The translations under genes were made by a program, and so were the position numbers. Of a DNA stretch of 64,000 nucleotides, positions 1 to 8,057 are shown piece by piece. The notes beneath the pieces were generated by a model that did not search any database, had not been told where the DNA came from, and was given only the letters and a program-made list of their open reading frames with translations. The stretch comes from Anaerolineae bacterium. GTDB lineage: Bacteria; Chloroflexota; Anaerolineae; UBA3071. Numbering within the stretch: position 1 is the stretch's first letter; every line of letters begins with the position of its first letter. The DNA is taken from contig JARYMM010000006.1 of the NCBI GenBank assembly GCA_029907105.1, positions 31,835-95,834 of the forward strand. Reading direction: 5' to 3'.

Positions 1-1
1 A

Positions 2-514
2 CTGCCCACCGCACAGGTGGCCCAGGCCTTGCAGGAGAAGTGGCAGGTGCCCCCGCAGCGGGCGGAGCTGCTGGCGCGGCTCTCGCAGGGGCGGCTGGGT
101 TGGGCGGTGACCATGCTCACCGATGCCAGGGCCTGGTCACAGCGCACCCAACGCCTGGACGACCTGTTGACCCTCAGCAGCCAGAACCGCGTGGAGCGCA
201 TGCGCTACGCCGAACGCTTGAGCCGCCAGGACGACGCCATCAGCGTGCTTCAGCTCTGGTCGAGTTGGTGGCGCGACGTGCTCCTGCTGCAACACGGCTG
301 CGAGGACCAGGTGGCCAACATTGACCGCCTGGAGGTGTTGCGCGGCCAGGCCGGCCGCTACGACGAGCAGCAGGCGCGGGCTTTCCTGGAGGCGCTGACG
401 AGCACCGGCCGTTATCTGGAGCAAAACGCCAACGCCCAATTGGCCCTGGAGGTGCTACTGCTGCGGCTGCCGCGGCCGGCAGCTCCACAAGGGGAATCCA
501 ACTTATCGAGGTGA
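2..514 (+). CDS. holB: DNA polymerase III delta-prime subunit, C-terminal part (5' end outside window)
   Basis: Clamp-loader subunit of the replicative polymerase; only the last ~170 codons are here, in the frame that starts at base 2. The GTG at base 17 used by the ORF track is internal, because the frame stays open to the window edge. The visible segment is helical with no Walker motifs, which would lie upstream. The SQGRLGWAV stretch resembles the helix after the lid domain in DnaX/HolB proteins. The main support is the neighbour: in Bacillus subtilis holB is followed directly by ricT (yaaT), and the same order is seen here after a 108-base gap. A DnaX-type subunit is the alternative. Confidence 0.7.
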   Translation: MPTAQVAQALQEKWQVPPQRAELLARLSQGRLGWAVTMLTDARAWSQRTQRLDDLLTLSSQNRVERMRYAERLSRQDDAISVLQLWSSWWRDVLLLQHGCEDQVANIDRLEVLRGQAGRYDEQQARAFLEALTSTGRYLEQNANAQLALEVLLLRLPRPAAPQGESNLSR

Positions 515-622
515 GAGAAGAAGTCGCACTATCGCATTTGCCGCGCACCAACAACCTTGCCGCTGCCCGTCGTGGCGCTGCAGCGCATTCCACAAGCCAA
601 AAACGGAGGAAGATAACAAATC

Positions 623-1510
623 ATGCCAACGGTGGTGGGTATCAGCCTAAAACCCGTTTCAAAGATCTACTATTTCAGCCCCGGTCGCCTGGACGACCTG
701 ACAGCAGGGGAGTATGTGATCGTCGAGACCGCCCGCGGACAGGCCCTGGGCCAGGTGGTCATGCCGCCGCGCGAGGTGCCCGAGACGGAGATCCCGGCGG
801 ACCTGAAGCCGGTGCTGCGGCGAGCCACCGCCTGGGATGCCATCCAGCAGGATCAGTACCATCAGCGCGAAGCGGAGACGCTGGCCCGCACGCGCGAAAT
901 CGTGGCCCAGCAGAACCTGCCCATGAAGGTGGTCGGCGTGGAGTACAGCTTTGACGGCAGCCGCCTCACCGTCTACTTTTCGGCCGAAAAGCGCGTTGAT
1001 TTCCGCAACCTGGTCAAGGAACTGTCCAAGACTTTCCGGACGGCGGTGGAGATGCGGCAGATCGGCGCGCGCGACGAGGCCAGGCTGCTCAATGGCTACG
1101 GCCGCTGCGGCTATCGGCTGTGCTGCGCGGCCTGGATGCGGGAATTCGCGCCTGTCTCCATCCGCCTGGCCAAGTTGCAGGACCTGCCCTTGAACCCTGA
1201 GGAGATTTCCGGCTGCTGTGGACGGCTTCTCTGTTGCCTGCGTCACGAGAGCGATGTCTATGCCGAAGCGCTGGCCCGCCTGCCGCAGAAACGCAGCAAG
1301 GTGCTCACCAAACACGGCGAGGCGATTGTGGAAAGGGTAAACCCGCTGAAGGAGACGGTCGTGGCCAGGTTGGAGGGCAGTGAAACCCTGATCGAAGTGG
1401 AGATGAGCGAACTGGTCACGGCCGAGGCCGACAAGCAAGCGCCGCGCCCACGCCGCGCCCGAGGCCGTCGTCGCTCATCCTCGCGCCGACGAGCAAAGCC
1501 CCAGGCGTAA
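623..1510 (+). CDS. ricT: PSP1-domain protein, RicT/YaaT family
   Basis: 295-residue cytoplasmic protein. The middle holds the family's cysteine signature, GRCGYRLCCAAW followed by GCCGRLLCCLRHE, so it has the paired cysteines that in B. subtilis RicT help bind an iron-sulfur cluster in the RicA-RicF-RicT complex acting with RNase Y. The C terminus (from about residue 272) is an Arg/Ser-rich basic tail. The ATG at 623 follows a GGAGGAAG ribosome site at slightly long spacing. It sits directly behind holB as in Firmicutes. Whether RNase Y control is conserved in this lineage is inference. Confidence 0.9.
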   Translation: MPTVVGISLKPVSKIYYFSPGRLDDLTAGEYVIVETARGQALGQVVMPPREVPETEIPADLKPVLRRATAWDAIQQDQYHQREAETLARTREIVAQQNLPMKVVGVEYSFDGSRLTVYFSAEKRVDFRNLVKELSKTFRTAVEMRQIGARDEARLLNGYGRCGYRLCCAAWMREFAPVSIRLAKLQDLPLNPEEISGCCGRLLCCLRHESDVYAEALARLPQKRSKVLTKHGEAIVERVNPLKETVVARLEGSETLIEVEMSELVTAEADKQAPRPRRARGRRRSSSRRRAKPQA

Positions 1511-1563
1511 GTGGTAACTGCCTACCCTCGGCCTTGCAACGTGAGATATGGCGGTGGGTTGGC

Positions 1564-1596
1564 GTCATTGCGAGCCCCGAAGGGGCTCGCAGTGAC
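1564..1596. repeat. Palindromic repeat, GTCATTGCGAG family
   Basis: Two 15-base arms (GTCATTGCGAGCCCC and its complement with one mismatch) around a GAA loop, between the convergent ricT and lipA genes. The same GTCATTGCGAG terminus recurs at 35563, 35621 and, inverted, 35716. It could act as a bidirectional terminator stem, but no T-run follows on either side. Confidence 0.7.
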
Positions 1597-1656
1597 AGGG
1601 CAGGTAGTTACCATAAGCGCCTGATCACTGTTCCGCCGTGGGGTAGCTCCACATCC

Positions 1657-1746
1657 TGTCATGCTGAGCGGGGTTCAGGCGTCAAACTTCGTTGCCCGGC
1701 CGACTCCAGCGAAGCATCCCCTTGCCTGCATGGCGAGGCGAGAACC
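1657..1746. repeat. Dispersed ~90-base repeat, copy 1 (overlaps the 3' end of lipA)
   Basis: The segment beginning TGTCATGCTGAGCGGG and running through CCGACTCCAGCGAAGCATC to the GAGAAC end is matched, in reverse orientation and with scattered substitutions, by 40973-41062. The copy supplies the stop codon and about the last 29 codons of lipA. Confidence 0.85.
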
Positions 1747-2630
1747 TGTCTCTGTTGCCCGGCATGGTACGACGAGCGCACCAGCGGCCCCGCCTCCACC
1801 CAGGCAAAGCCCCTGGCCTCGCCCGCCGCGCGCAACTGCTCGAACTCCTCGGGGGTGTAATAGCGGGCAATGGGCAGATGGTAGCGGGAAGGTTGCAGGT
1901 ACTGGCCCAGGGTCAGGATATCACAGCCGACGGCCCGCAGGTCGTCCATCACCGCCAGCAGTTCCTCCCAGCTCTCCCCCAGCCCCACCATCAGCCCTGA
2001 CTTGGTCAGCCCCTGGGGATGCATCTCCCTGGCCCGGCGGAGGACCTGCAGCGAGCGCTCGTAGTTGGCCTGGGGGCGCACCGTCGGATAAAGCCGGGGC
2101 ACCGTCTCCAGGTTATGGTTGAGGATGTCGGGAGCGGCGTCCATGACCAGTTGCAGCGCGGCGCGCTGGCCGCCGAAGTCGGGGATCAGCACCTCCACGG
2201 TGCAGTCGGGCAGGCGTTTCCGGATCTCGCCCACCGTGCGGGCGAAGATGGCCGCTCCGCCGTCGGGCAGGTCGTCGCGGGTGACGGAAGTGAGCACGGC
2301 ATGGCTCAGGCCCATCAGGGCCACCGTCTCCGCCACCCGGAGCGGCTCGTCCTCGTCCGGCGGCGAGGGGCGTCCCGTCTTCACGTTGCAGAAACCACAG
2401 TTGCGGGTGCAGATTTCCCCCAGCAACAGGAAGGTGGCCGTGCCCTGGCCCCAGCATTCGCCGATGTTGGGGCAGGCGGCCTCCTCGCAGACGGTATGCA
2501 GCCGGTGGCCGCGCATCAGCGCTTTGAGACGGAGATAGTCGTCGCTGGTGGGGGCGCGCACCCGCAGCCAGGCCGGACGGCGGCCCGGCGTCAAGTGTTC
2601 TTCTGCACTGCGACTGCGGACACCATTCAC
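1659..2630 (-). CDS. lipA: Lipoyl synthase
   Basis: Radical-SAM enzyme that inserts two sulfurs into protein-bound octanoyl groups to make lipoyl cofactors. Both iron-sulfur motifs are present: the auxiliary cluster site [13 protein letters not shown] and the radical-SAM site [10 protein letters not shown]. Other family blocks are [13 protein letters not shown] and [15 protein letters not shown]. The natural end of the family is near [10 protein letters not shown]; the last ~29 residues here ([12 protein letters not shown] onward) are encoded by a dispersed repeat and look unlike any LipA tail. Its start overlaps the end of the upstream lipoprotein gene by 4 bases (ATGA), which suggests coupled translation. 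No lipB is visible nearby. Confidence 0.95.
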   Translation of the reverse strand: MNGVRSRSAEEHLTPGRRPAWLRVRAPTSDDYLRLKALMRGHRLHTVCEEAACPNIGECWGQGTATFLLLGEICTRNCGFCNVKTGRPSPPDEDEPLRVAETVALMGLSHAVLTSVTRDDLPDGGAAIFARTVGEIRKRLPDCTVEVLIPDFGGQRAALQLVMDAAPDILNHNLETVPRLYPTVRPQANYERSLQVLRRAREMHPQGLTKSGLMVGLGESWEELLAVMDDLRAVGCDILTLGQYLQPSRYHLPIARYYTPEEFEQLRAAGEARGFAWVEAGPLVRSSYHAGQQRQVLASPCRQGDASLESAGQRSLTPEPRSA

Positions 2631-3175
2631 CTGACCTGCTCCCTGGCCACAAAGCGCAGGCCGGCCAAAAACTCATCCCACAGCGGCCCCAATTCCTGCT
2701 GACGCCGCGGCGGCGCCTGGCCGCTGAGATCGTACAATCTCCCTTCCACGTCCACCAGCAGCCGTCGCTCGCCGGGGCAGGTGAAGCGCACCGCCTGGTG
2801 GCCCTGGAAGGTCACCCCCTCCTCGACGAGGCACTCCGGGGCGCGCCGATAGGGTGGGGACAGAACCTGCACCGCCTCGGCCAGCGAGGCGTAGCCGGAC
2901 AATAGCAGCACGCTTAGGCGCAATGCCTCCCCCTGCTGCGAGCGCTGCTGGGCGGTCAGCGGTTCCCGCAGCCACACGGCCGGTGGCCCCTCCGCCGAAT
3001 CCGGGCGGCTATACACCTCCCAGCCCGCCGGCAGGCGCAGGCTCACCCCCAGCACCTCGCTCTGGAAAACGCCCGTCTGCGGCCCGGCAGGCGGCGTGAA
3101 AGGCGGCTGGCAGGCTGAAAGCAGCACACTCAGCCACAGCAGCCCGCACAGCAGCCGTGTCACTTTGTCTCCCAC
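2627..3175 (-). CDS. Hypothetical lipoprotein
   Basis: 182-residue protein with a clear lipoprotein signal: a charged start, a hydrophobic stretch and a lipobox ending LLSAC at about residue 21, so it is probably anchored on the outer face of the membrane. The mature part contains [15 protein letters not shown], a pattern common in secreted beta-rich proteins of the PsbP/DUF1795-like type, but I do not recognise a defined family. It lies between the carboxyltransferase gene (37-base gap) and lipA (4-base overlap), so the three are probably co-transcribed. Function unknown. Confidence 0.8.
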   Translation of the reverse strand: MGDKVTRLLCGLLWLSVLLSACQPPFTPPAGPQTGVFQSEVLGVSLRLPAGWEVYSRPDSAEGPPAVWLREPLTAQQRSQQGEALRLSVLLLSGYASLAEAVQVLSPPYRRAPECLVEEGVTFQGHQAVRFTCPGERRLLVDVEGRLYDLSGQAPPRRQQELGPLWDEFLAGLRFVAREQVR

Positions 3176-3212
3176 GTCCCGCTCCTCTGCTCCTCCGCTC
3201 CCCTGCTCCCTG

Positions 3213-4757
3213 TTACACCGGCATCAGGCCGTGCTTCTTGGCCGGGTTGGTGGCCACCTTGCCGCGCAGGATGTCCAGGGCGGCGATCAGCCGCGGCCGC
3301 GTCTCCCGCGGCTCGATGACCTCGTCAATCTGGCCCATGTCGGCGGCGGCATAGGGGTTGTGGAAGCGAGCCTTGTACTCGGCCACGAACTGCGCCCGCA
3401 GTGCAGCGGGGTCTTCGGCTTCTTGCAGCTCGCGGCGGTAGAGGATATTCACCGCGCCGTCGGGCCCCATGACGGCGATCTCCGCTGTGGGCCAGGCGAA
3501 GGCCAGGTCGCTGCGCATCTGCTTGCTGCTCATGGCGATGTAGGCCCCGCCAATGGCCTTGCGCGTGACCACGGAGATCTTGGGCACGGTGGCCTCGCAG
3601 TAGGCGTAGATCACCTTGGCCCCGTGACGGATGATGCCGCCGTGCTCCTGGTCCACGCCGGGCAGGTAGCCGGGGCAGTCCACGAAGGTGATGACGGGGA
3701 TGTTGAAGGCGTCGCAGATGCGCACGAAGCGGGCGATTTTGTCGCTGCTGTCAATGTCCAGCACGCCGGCCAGGTGCAGCGGCTGGTTGGCCACGATGCC
3801 CACCACGTACCCGTCGAGGCGGGCCAGGCCGACGATGGCGTTGCGCGCGTAGTGGGCCTGCACCTCCAGGAAGCTGCCGCGGTCAAAGACGCGAGCGATG
3901 ACTTCCTGCATGTCGTAGGGGGCCGTTTCGTCGAGGGGGACGATGTCGTTCAGCTCCTCATCCATGCGCTGCGGGTCGTCGTCCGGCTCCACACGACGGG
4001 GGTCCTCCACGTTGTTGGGCGGCAGGTAGCTGAGCAGTTGCTTGACCAGCAAGAAGGCCTGCTGCTCGCTCTCGGCGACGAAGTGGGCCACGCCGCTCTT
4101 GACGTTATGGGCCATCGCTCCGCCCAGCTCGCCGAAGGTCACCTCTTCGCCGGTGACCGTCTTGATCACATCCGGGCCGGTGATGAACATGTAGCTGGTG
4201 CGCCGCACCATGATGACGAAGTCGGTGAGGGCCGGGGAGTAGACGGAGCCGCCGGCGCAGGGCCCCAGCATGAGCGAGATCTGGGGGATGACGCCGGAGG
4301 CCAGCACGTTGCGGGTGAACAGCTCGCCATAGGCGGCCAGGCTTTTCACCCCTTCCTGGATGCGCGCCCCGCCCGAATCCAAAAGGCCGATGACAGGGAT
4401 GCCGCAGTCCAGGGCCAGGTCCATGATGCGGCAGATTTTCTGGGACTGCACCTCGGAGAAGGAACCGCCCAGCACGGTGAAATCCTGGGCGTAGATGGCC
4501 ACTTTACGGCCGTTGATCGTGCCGAAGCCTGTGACCACTCCATCGCCGGGGAAGCGTTTATCGGCCATGCCGAAGGCCGTGCAGTCGTGGGTAGCCAGCG
4601 CGCCCAGTTCCTGGAAGCTGCCTTCGTCCAGCAGCGCGGCCAGCCGTTCACGGGCGGTGAGCTTGCCCTTGTCGTGTTGCGCCGCCACCCGTTCCGGGCC
4701 GCCGCCGGCCACGGCCCTGGCGCGCATTTCCCGCAGTTTCTCGATGTGATCAGGCAT
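3213..4757 (-). CDS. Acyl-CoA carboxylase carboxyltransferase (beta) subunit
   Basis: 514 residues, the usual length of the propionyl-/methylmalonyl-CoA carboxyltransferase family. It transfers carboxyl from biotin to an acyl-CoA. Both crotonase-like halves are present: the N-terminal LLDSGGARIQEGV and LGPCAGGSVYSPALTDF oxyanion-hole segments, and the C-terminal ITFVDCPGYLPGVDQEHGGI and KAIGGAYIAMSS blocks. The ATG follows a GGAGGATGACC ribosome site. No biotin carboxylase or biotin carrier gene is in the window, so the partner subunits must be elsewhere. Propionyl-CoA is the likeliest substrate, but the sequence alone does not fix it; a decarboxylase alpha subunit is an alternative. Confidence 0.9.
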   Translation of the reverse strand: MPDHIEKLREMRARAVAGGGPERVAAQHDKGKLTARERLAALLDEGSFQELGALATHDCTAFGMADKRFPGDGVVTGFGTINGRKVAIYAQDFTVLGGSFSEVQSQKICRIMDLALDCGIPVIGLLDSGGARIQEGVKSLAAYGELFTRNVLASGVIPQISLMLGPCAGGSVYSPALTDFVIMVRRTSYMFITGPDVIKTVTGEEVTFGELGGAMAHNVKSGVAHFVAESEQQAFLLVKQLLSYLPPNNVEDPRRVEPDDDPQRMDEELNDIVPLDETAPYDMQEVIARVFDRGSFLEVQAHYARNAIVGLARLDGYVVGIVANQPLHLAGVLDIDSSDKIARFVRICDAFNIPVITFVDCPGYLPGVDQEHGGIIRHGAKVIYAYCEATVPKISVVTRKAIGGAYIAMSSKQMRSDLAFAWPTAEIAVMGPDGAVNILYRRELQEAEDPAALRAQFVAEYKARFHNPYAAADMGQIDEVIEPRETRPRLIAALDILRGKVATNPAKKHGLMPV

Positions 4758-4822
4758 AGGTCATCCTCCGCTCCGAAAATGTCACCCTGAGCGCAGCGAA
4801 GGGTCTGAGTGCAGCGAAGGGT

Positions 4823-4886
4823 CTACCTCGAAAATAGACGCCTGGACCATTTTCGTCCCTGGTGGTGTCCGCAGGGACGTGACAAC
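4823..4886 (-). repeat. 64-base dispersed repeat, copy 1 (reverse)
   Basis: Reverse-complement match to 29034-29097 over the whole 64 bases with a few substitutions; a shorter copy is at 35744-35790. The core contains an internal stem GTCCCTG/CAGGGAC. Confidence 0.85.
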
Positions 4887-5038
4887 TCCTCTCATGTTGG
4901 AAGAGATTCTTCGCTCCCTGCGGTCGCTCAGAATGACACTCCGAGCGACATATAGTTGTAGTAATGAAGGAGAATCTCCCTCAGACTCCTCAGTTCCCTC
5001 TATCCCTGGCCTAGCTGACATCACCGGGAGCAGGCAAT

Positions 5039-5067
5039 TTGGCCGCACGGGGGCATTGATGTATAAT
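5039..5067 (+). promoter_or_regulatory. Promoter for tRNA-Ser(CGA)
   Basis: TTGGCC, 17-base spacer, then TATAAT ending 11 bases before the tRNA. The second tRNA-Ser gene has the same layout (TTGCCC, 17 bases, TATAAT). Confidence 0.7.
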
Positions 5068-5078
5068 TCCCCTGGCTC

Positions 5079-5170
<92 letters not shown>

Positions 5171-5331
5171 GTGCCCGGCAAAGGACGAACGACGAAGAAC
5201 GGATTCGCCGTTCGTCCTTCGTCTTTCGTCGTTGCTCACCAAGCCCCTTCGCCCCGCCTTCGGTTGCAGCCCGGCCGCATGAGGGTCACCGAACCTCATT
5301 CCCCATTCCGCAATCCGCAATCACTTGCCTC

Positions 5332-6366
5332 TCACATCTCTACCAGCGCCTTGATCACCCCGTCCGCCCGTGCCTCAACCAGGGCAAAGGCTGCCGCCGC
5401 CTCCGCCAGCGGGAAGCGGTGGGTGATCAGCGAGCGCACGTCCACCAGCCCTTGTTGCACCAGGGCCATGGCGCGGGGATAGGTGTGTTTCATCCGCCGC
5501 ACCAGCTTGAGGGTCAGTCCCTTGCGCCGCGCCGTGCTGGCCGGGAAGGTCAGGGTGTCCTGCAGCGACGGGATGCCGGCCACGATCACGCGGCCACCCG
5601 GCCTGGCTATGGCCACGGCCTGCGCCACCGTCTCCGCCGCCCAGGCCGCCTCGAAGACCACGTCCACGCCACGGCCGCCGGTCAGCTCCTCGATCCAGGC
5701 CACCGGATCGGCCAGGTTGGCCTGACACACTCCATCGGCCCCCAGCCGTCCGGCCATAGCCAGCCGTTCGGGAACCAGGTCGGTGGCGTAGACGCGGCGT
5801 GCGCCGCCCAGCCGCGCCACCTGCAGGATCAGCAGCCCGATGGGCCCGCACCCCAGCACGGCGACGGTGTCGCCAGGCTTCAGCTTGGCCAGGTTCACCG
5901 AATGAAGGGCCACGCCCAGCGGCTCCAGCATGGCCCCGTCGGCGAAGCTCAACTCGTCCGGCAGGGGGAAGACCAGCCGGGCGGGATGGGCGATGAACTC
6001 GCGCAGGCTGCCCCTGGTGGGCGGCATGCTGACGAAGAGGATATGCGGACAGAGGTTGGGATGGCCGGCCAGGCAGAACTCGCAGTGGCCGCAGTTGATG
6101 GCCGGCTCCACAGCCACCGGCGTGCCTAGCGGCGGGCCTTCCACCCCCGCGCCCAGGGCAACGATCTGGCCGGCGAACTCGTGTCCCAGCTCGTGCGGCC
6201 CGGTAACCTTATCGGAGCCGATGCCGCCGTCCTGGAAGTAGTGCACATCGGAGCCGCAGATGCCCACGGCGCGCACCCGGATGAGCACTTCCCCCGCCTG
6301 CGGCTCGGGACAGGGCACCTCTTCCACGCGCAGGTCGTGCCGGCTGTACAGGCGTGCAGCTTTCAT
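5332..6366 (-). CDS. Zinc-dependent alcohol (polyol) dehydrogenase, MDR family
   Basis: 344-residue NAD(P)-dependent dehydrogenase of the sorbitol/threonine dehydrogenase branch. Catalytic zinc residues are visible in GICGSDVHYF, ELGHEFAG and LEPLGVALHS; the structural zinc site is the four-cysteine block CGHCEFCLAGHPNLC. The dinucleotide-binding loop is VLGCGPIGLLILQ. The ORF track start at 6825 is a shadow extension: the protein begins MKAARLYSRHDL at 6366. The gene lies 11 bases downstream of the M24-like gene on the same strand, so the two are probably one operon. The substrate is probably a sugar or polyol; sorbitol, xylitol and threonine dehydrogenase cannot be told apart here. Confidence 0.9.
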   Translation of the reverse strand: MKAARLYSRHDLRVEEVPCPEPQAGEVLIRVRAVGICGSDVHYFQDGGIGSDKVTGPHELGHEFAGQIVALGAGVEGPPLGTPVAVEPAINCGHCEFCLAGHPNLCPHILFVSMPPTRGSLREFIAHPARLVFPLPDELSFADGAMLEPLGVALHSVNLAKLKPGDTVAVLGCGPIGLLILQVARLGGARRVYATDLVPERLAMAGRLGADGVCQANLADPVAWIEELTGGRGVDVVFEAAWAAETVAQAVAIARPGGRVIVAGIPSLQDTLTFPASTARRKGLTLKLVRRMKHTYPRAMALVQQGLVDVRSLITHRFPLAEAAAAFALVEARADGVIKALVEM

Positions 6367-6377
6367 GCGTTCCCTTC

Positions 6378-7469
6378 TCAATCCAGCACCAGGATCGCCG
6401 GCCGGGGGATGATCTGGCCGTCCACTTCCGCCTCTATCACAGGCCAGCCGGGGATGGCCGTCAGGATCTCGTTGGCATGGGCGCCGACCAGGATGGTGTC
6501 CTCCGACTTGGTGCCGGTGATGGAAGGGTTCCAGGCGAAGGCCTGCCCCTCGTAGACCACCTCGTCCGATGCCGCCGTGGCCACATGCTCGCGCGGCTCG
6601 TAGGCCGCCGAGCCGCCCTGATGGTGCAGTTTCCATTCCTCGGCGTAGCCGGCCGCGGCGTAGGTAGCCACGGCCTGGGAGAAGACGTCGCCCAGGCGGG
6701 CACCAGGGCGGGTGGCGGCGATGAAGGTGGCATCCACGCGGGCGCAGGCTTCCTGCTTGCGCTGGAGCTCTTGCGGCAGGGGCCCGAAATGCACCAGCCG
6801 GGTGATGGAGCAGACCAGCCCCCACCTGCGGCCGCAGAGCACGAGCATGGCGTAACGTTCCAGGGCCTTGTCTGCGGGCAGGGGATGGCGGAAGCTGAAG
6901 ATGCGCCGGTCGGTGGCGATGAGGTTGACAATGGGCTGCACGCCGCGCGCCTGCGTCTCACTGGCCAGCAGAGCAGCGATCTGGTACTCGCTTTGCCCGG
7001 GCTGCACCTGGCCGATGGCGGCGTCCATGGCCTCGGCGCAGAGCCGGCCCAGTTGGCGGAAGCGTTCCCCTTCCTCCGGCAGGAGGCGGGCGCGCAGTTG
7101 TGCGATCTCCGCCGAGAGGTCGGTAGCGCCGGGGTAGGGGACATCCGCGCCCAGGCGCAGGCCACCGGCCAGTTCGGCCACCGGGTTGGCGCCCTCGTAC
7201 CAGAAGGGAGCCACGATCTGGAAGCCCTGCTGGTCGAGCTTCTCCTCCTGGGCCAGCCGCGTGGCCTCGATGTTGTTGGTCAGGACGTAGTCGCCCTGGG
7301 GGGTGAAGAGCAGGGAGGCGGCGCCCAGGTCGGAGGCCGTGTTAACGTAGGAGGCCGCCCCGCAGGTCGCCCAGGCGAAGCTGCTGACTCGCTGCAGGAG
7401 CAGGGCGTCCAGCCCATGCCTCTCCAGCAGCTCTTTGATCCGCTGTTGCTTTAGCTGTCGTTCGTTCAT
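6378..7469 (-). CDS. M24-family (Xaa-Pro aminopeptidase/creatinase-like) protein, metal site degenerate
   Basis: 363 residues from the ATG at 7469, which follows the ribosome site GAGGTGG; the ORF track start at 7541 is 24 codons too early. An N-terminal creatinase-like domain precedes a C-terminal pita-bread domain. Where active M24 enzymes have a DxG and an sDiTRT motif supplying two metal-binding Asp, this protein has LVLCGRRWG and VCSITRLVHFG (about residues 209-228). The glutamate of the usual EPG motif is replaced in AWNPSITG; the last metal Glu is kept in TKSEDTILV. It is therefore probably not a conventional dinuclear metallopeptidase; creatinase shows that this fold can work without metal. 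It lies just upstream of the polyol dehydrogenase. Confidence 0.85.
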   Translation of the reverse strand: MNERQLKQQRIKELLERHGLDALLLQRVSSFAWATCGAASYVNTASDLGAASLLFTPQGDYVLTNNIEATRLAQEEKLDQQGFQIVAPFWYEGANPVAELAGGLRLGADVPYPGATDLSAEIAQLRARLLPEEGERFRQLGRLCAEAMDAAIGQVQPGQSEYQIAALLASETQARGVQPIVNLIATDRRIFSFRHPLPADKALERYAMLVLCGRRWGLVCSITRLVHFGPLPQELQRKQEACARVDATFIAATRPGARLGDVFSQAVATYAAAGYAEEWKLHHQGGSAAYEPREHVATAASDEVVYEGQAFAWNPSITGTKSEDTILVGAHANEILTAIPGWPVIEAEVDGQIIPRPAILVLD

Positions 7470-7568
7470 GATTCCACCTCGTCGAGAGTATTGCCTGCTT
7501 GAAAGCAAGCGCAATATACCCGCGAAGCGGCGAAAAGTCAAACCCGCGCCCTCCAGCGCGCGGCTGAT

Positions 7569-7597
7569 TTGCCCATGCCAGGCCTTGTGTGTATAAT
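7569..7597 (+). promoter_or_regulatory. Promoter for tRNA-Ser(GGA)
   Basis: TTGCCC, 17-base spacer, TATAAT, ending 7 bases before the tRNA. Confidence 0.7.
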
Positions 7598-7604
7598 CCC
7601 ATCC

Positions 7605-7695
7605 GGAGAGGTCGCATAGCCTGGTCTAGTGCGCGCGCCTGGAGAGCGCGTAGGGTCGTTGGCCCTCGTGGGTTCAAATCCCACCCTCTCCGCCA
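7605..7695 (+). tRNA. tRNA-Ser (anticodon GGA)
   Basis: The acceptor stem GGAGAGG pairs with CCTCTCC, then G and encoded CCA. The anticodon loop CTGGAGA gives GGA, reading UCC and UCU. There is a long variable arm, and the T-arm is GTGGG-TTCAAAT-CCCAC. Confidence 0.95.
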
Positions 7696-7697
7696 AA

Positions 7698-7729
7698 GCG
7701 GTGGCCCTCCGCCACCGCTTCTCTTTTTT
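7698..7729 (+). terminator. Rho-independent terminator of tRNA-Ser(GGA)
   Basis: Perfect 8-base stem GCGGTGGC/GCCACCGC with a CCTCC loop, followed by TTCTCTTTTTT. The end of the T-run is also the start of the next promoter's -35 box. Confidence 0.9.
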
Positions 7730-7756
7730 GACAAAATCCCCAAGGTCGAGTACTAT
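7728..7756 (+). promoter_or_regulatory. SRP RNA promoter
   Basis: TTGACA, 17-base spacer, TACTAT. The predicted start at about 7763 coincides with the first paired base of the SRP RNA. Confidence 0.85.
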
Positions 7757-7762
7757 ACCGGC

Positions 7763-8030
7763 GGCCGTGCTAGATGGGGAGCTAGCGGTGCCCTGTACCC
7801 GAAATCCGCTATAGCGGGGTCGAATTCCCCCTCGAGGGCTTTGCGCGGGCAGCACTGCCCTGTTAAGTGGCGTTGAAGGCTGGGTCCTGCGCGGCAGGAG
7901 CCTGTGAACCCCGTCAGGTCCGGAAGGAAGCAGCGGTAAGCGGTCCCTCCTGGGTGCCGCAGGGTCGCCTGGCCGGAGCCGGCTGGCAGGGACAGGCTGC
8001 TAACGGCGGCTCGACAGGGGGTGCACGGCC
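7763..8030 (+). ncRNA. ffs: Signal recognition particle RNA, large (Alu-containing) bacterial type
   Basis: The 5' GGCCGTGC pairs with the 3' GCACGGCC, closing a ~268-base RNA. The 5' Alu-like part (GCTAGATGGGGAGCTAGCGG, then CCGCTATAGCGGGG) and the apical S-domain GTCAGGTCCGGAAGGAAGCA match the scRNA known from Bacillus. The small E. coli-type 4.5S RNA lacks the Alu part. Together with Ffh this RNA targets nascent membrane proteins to the translocon. It is transcribed from its own strong promoter; rfbB begins 27 bases downstream with no obvious terminator between. Confidence 0.95.
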
Positions 8031-8057
8031 AGCACTTATGACAAGAGGCGAATCATT

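Larger units (their letters stand above)
4758..5078. repeat. Repeat-filled gap before tRNA-Ser
   Basis: No gene seen. The gap holds a CTGAGCGCAGCGAAGGGT-type 18-base tandem (about 4787-4822, two units), the reverse copy of a 64-base dispersed repeat (4823-4886), and a segment GATTCTTCGCTCCCTGCGGT...CAGAATGAC that resembles sequence near 53016-53080. The tRNA promoter lies at the right end. Confidence 0.75.

Noticed and set aside
3096-4790. 564-residue + strand ORF opposite the carboxyltransferase
   Set aside because: Antisense shadow of a gene with intact carboxyltransferase motifs.
5171-5482. Terminator after tRNA-Ser(CGA) in GGACGAACG ... CGTTCGTCC
   Set aside because: An inverted repeat exists but the following TTCGTCTTTCGTCG is not a proper T-run; evidence too weak to call.
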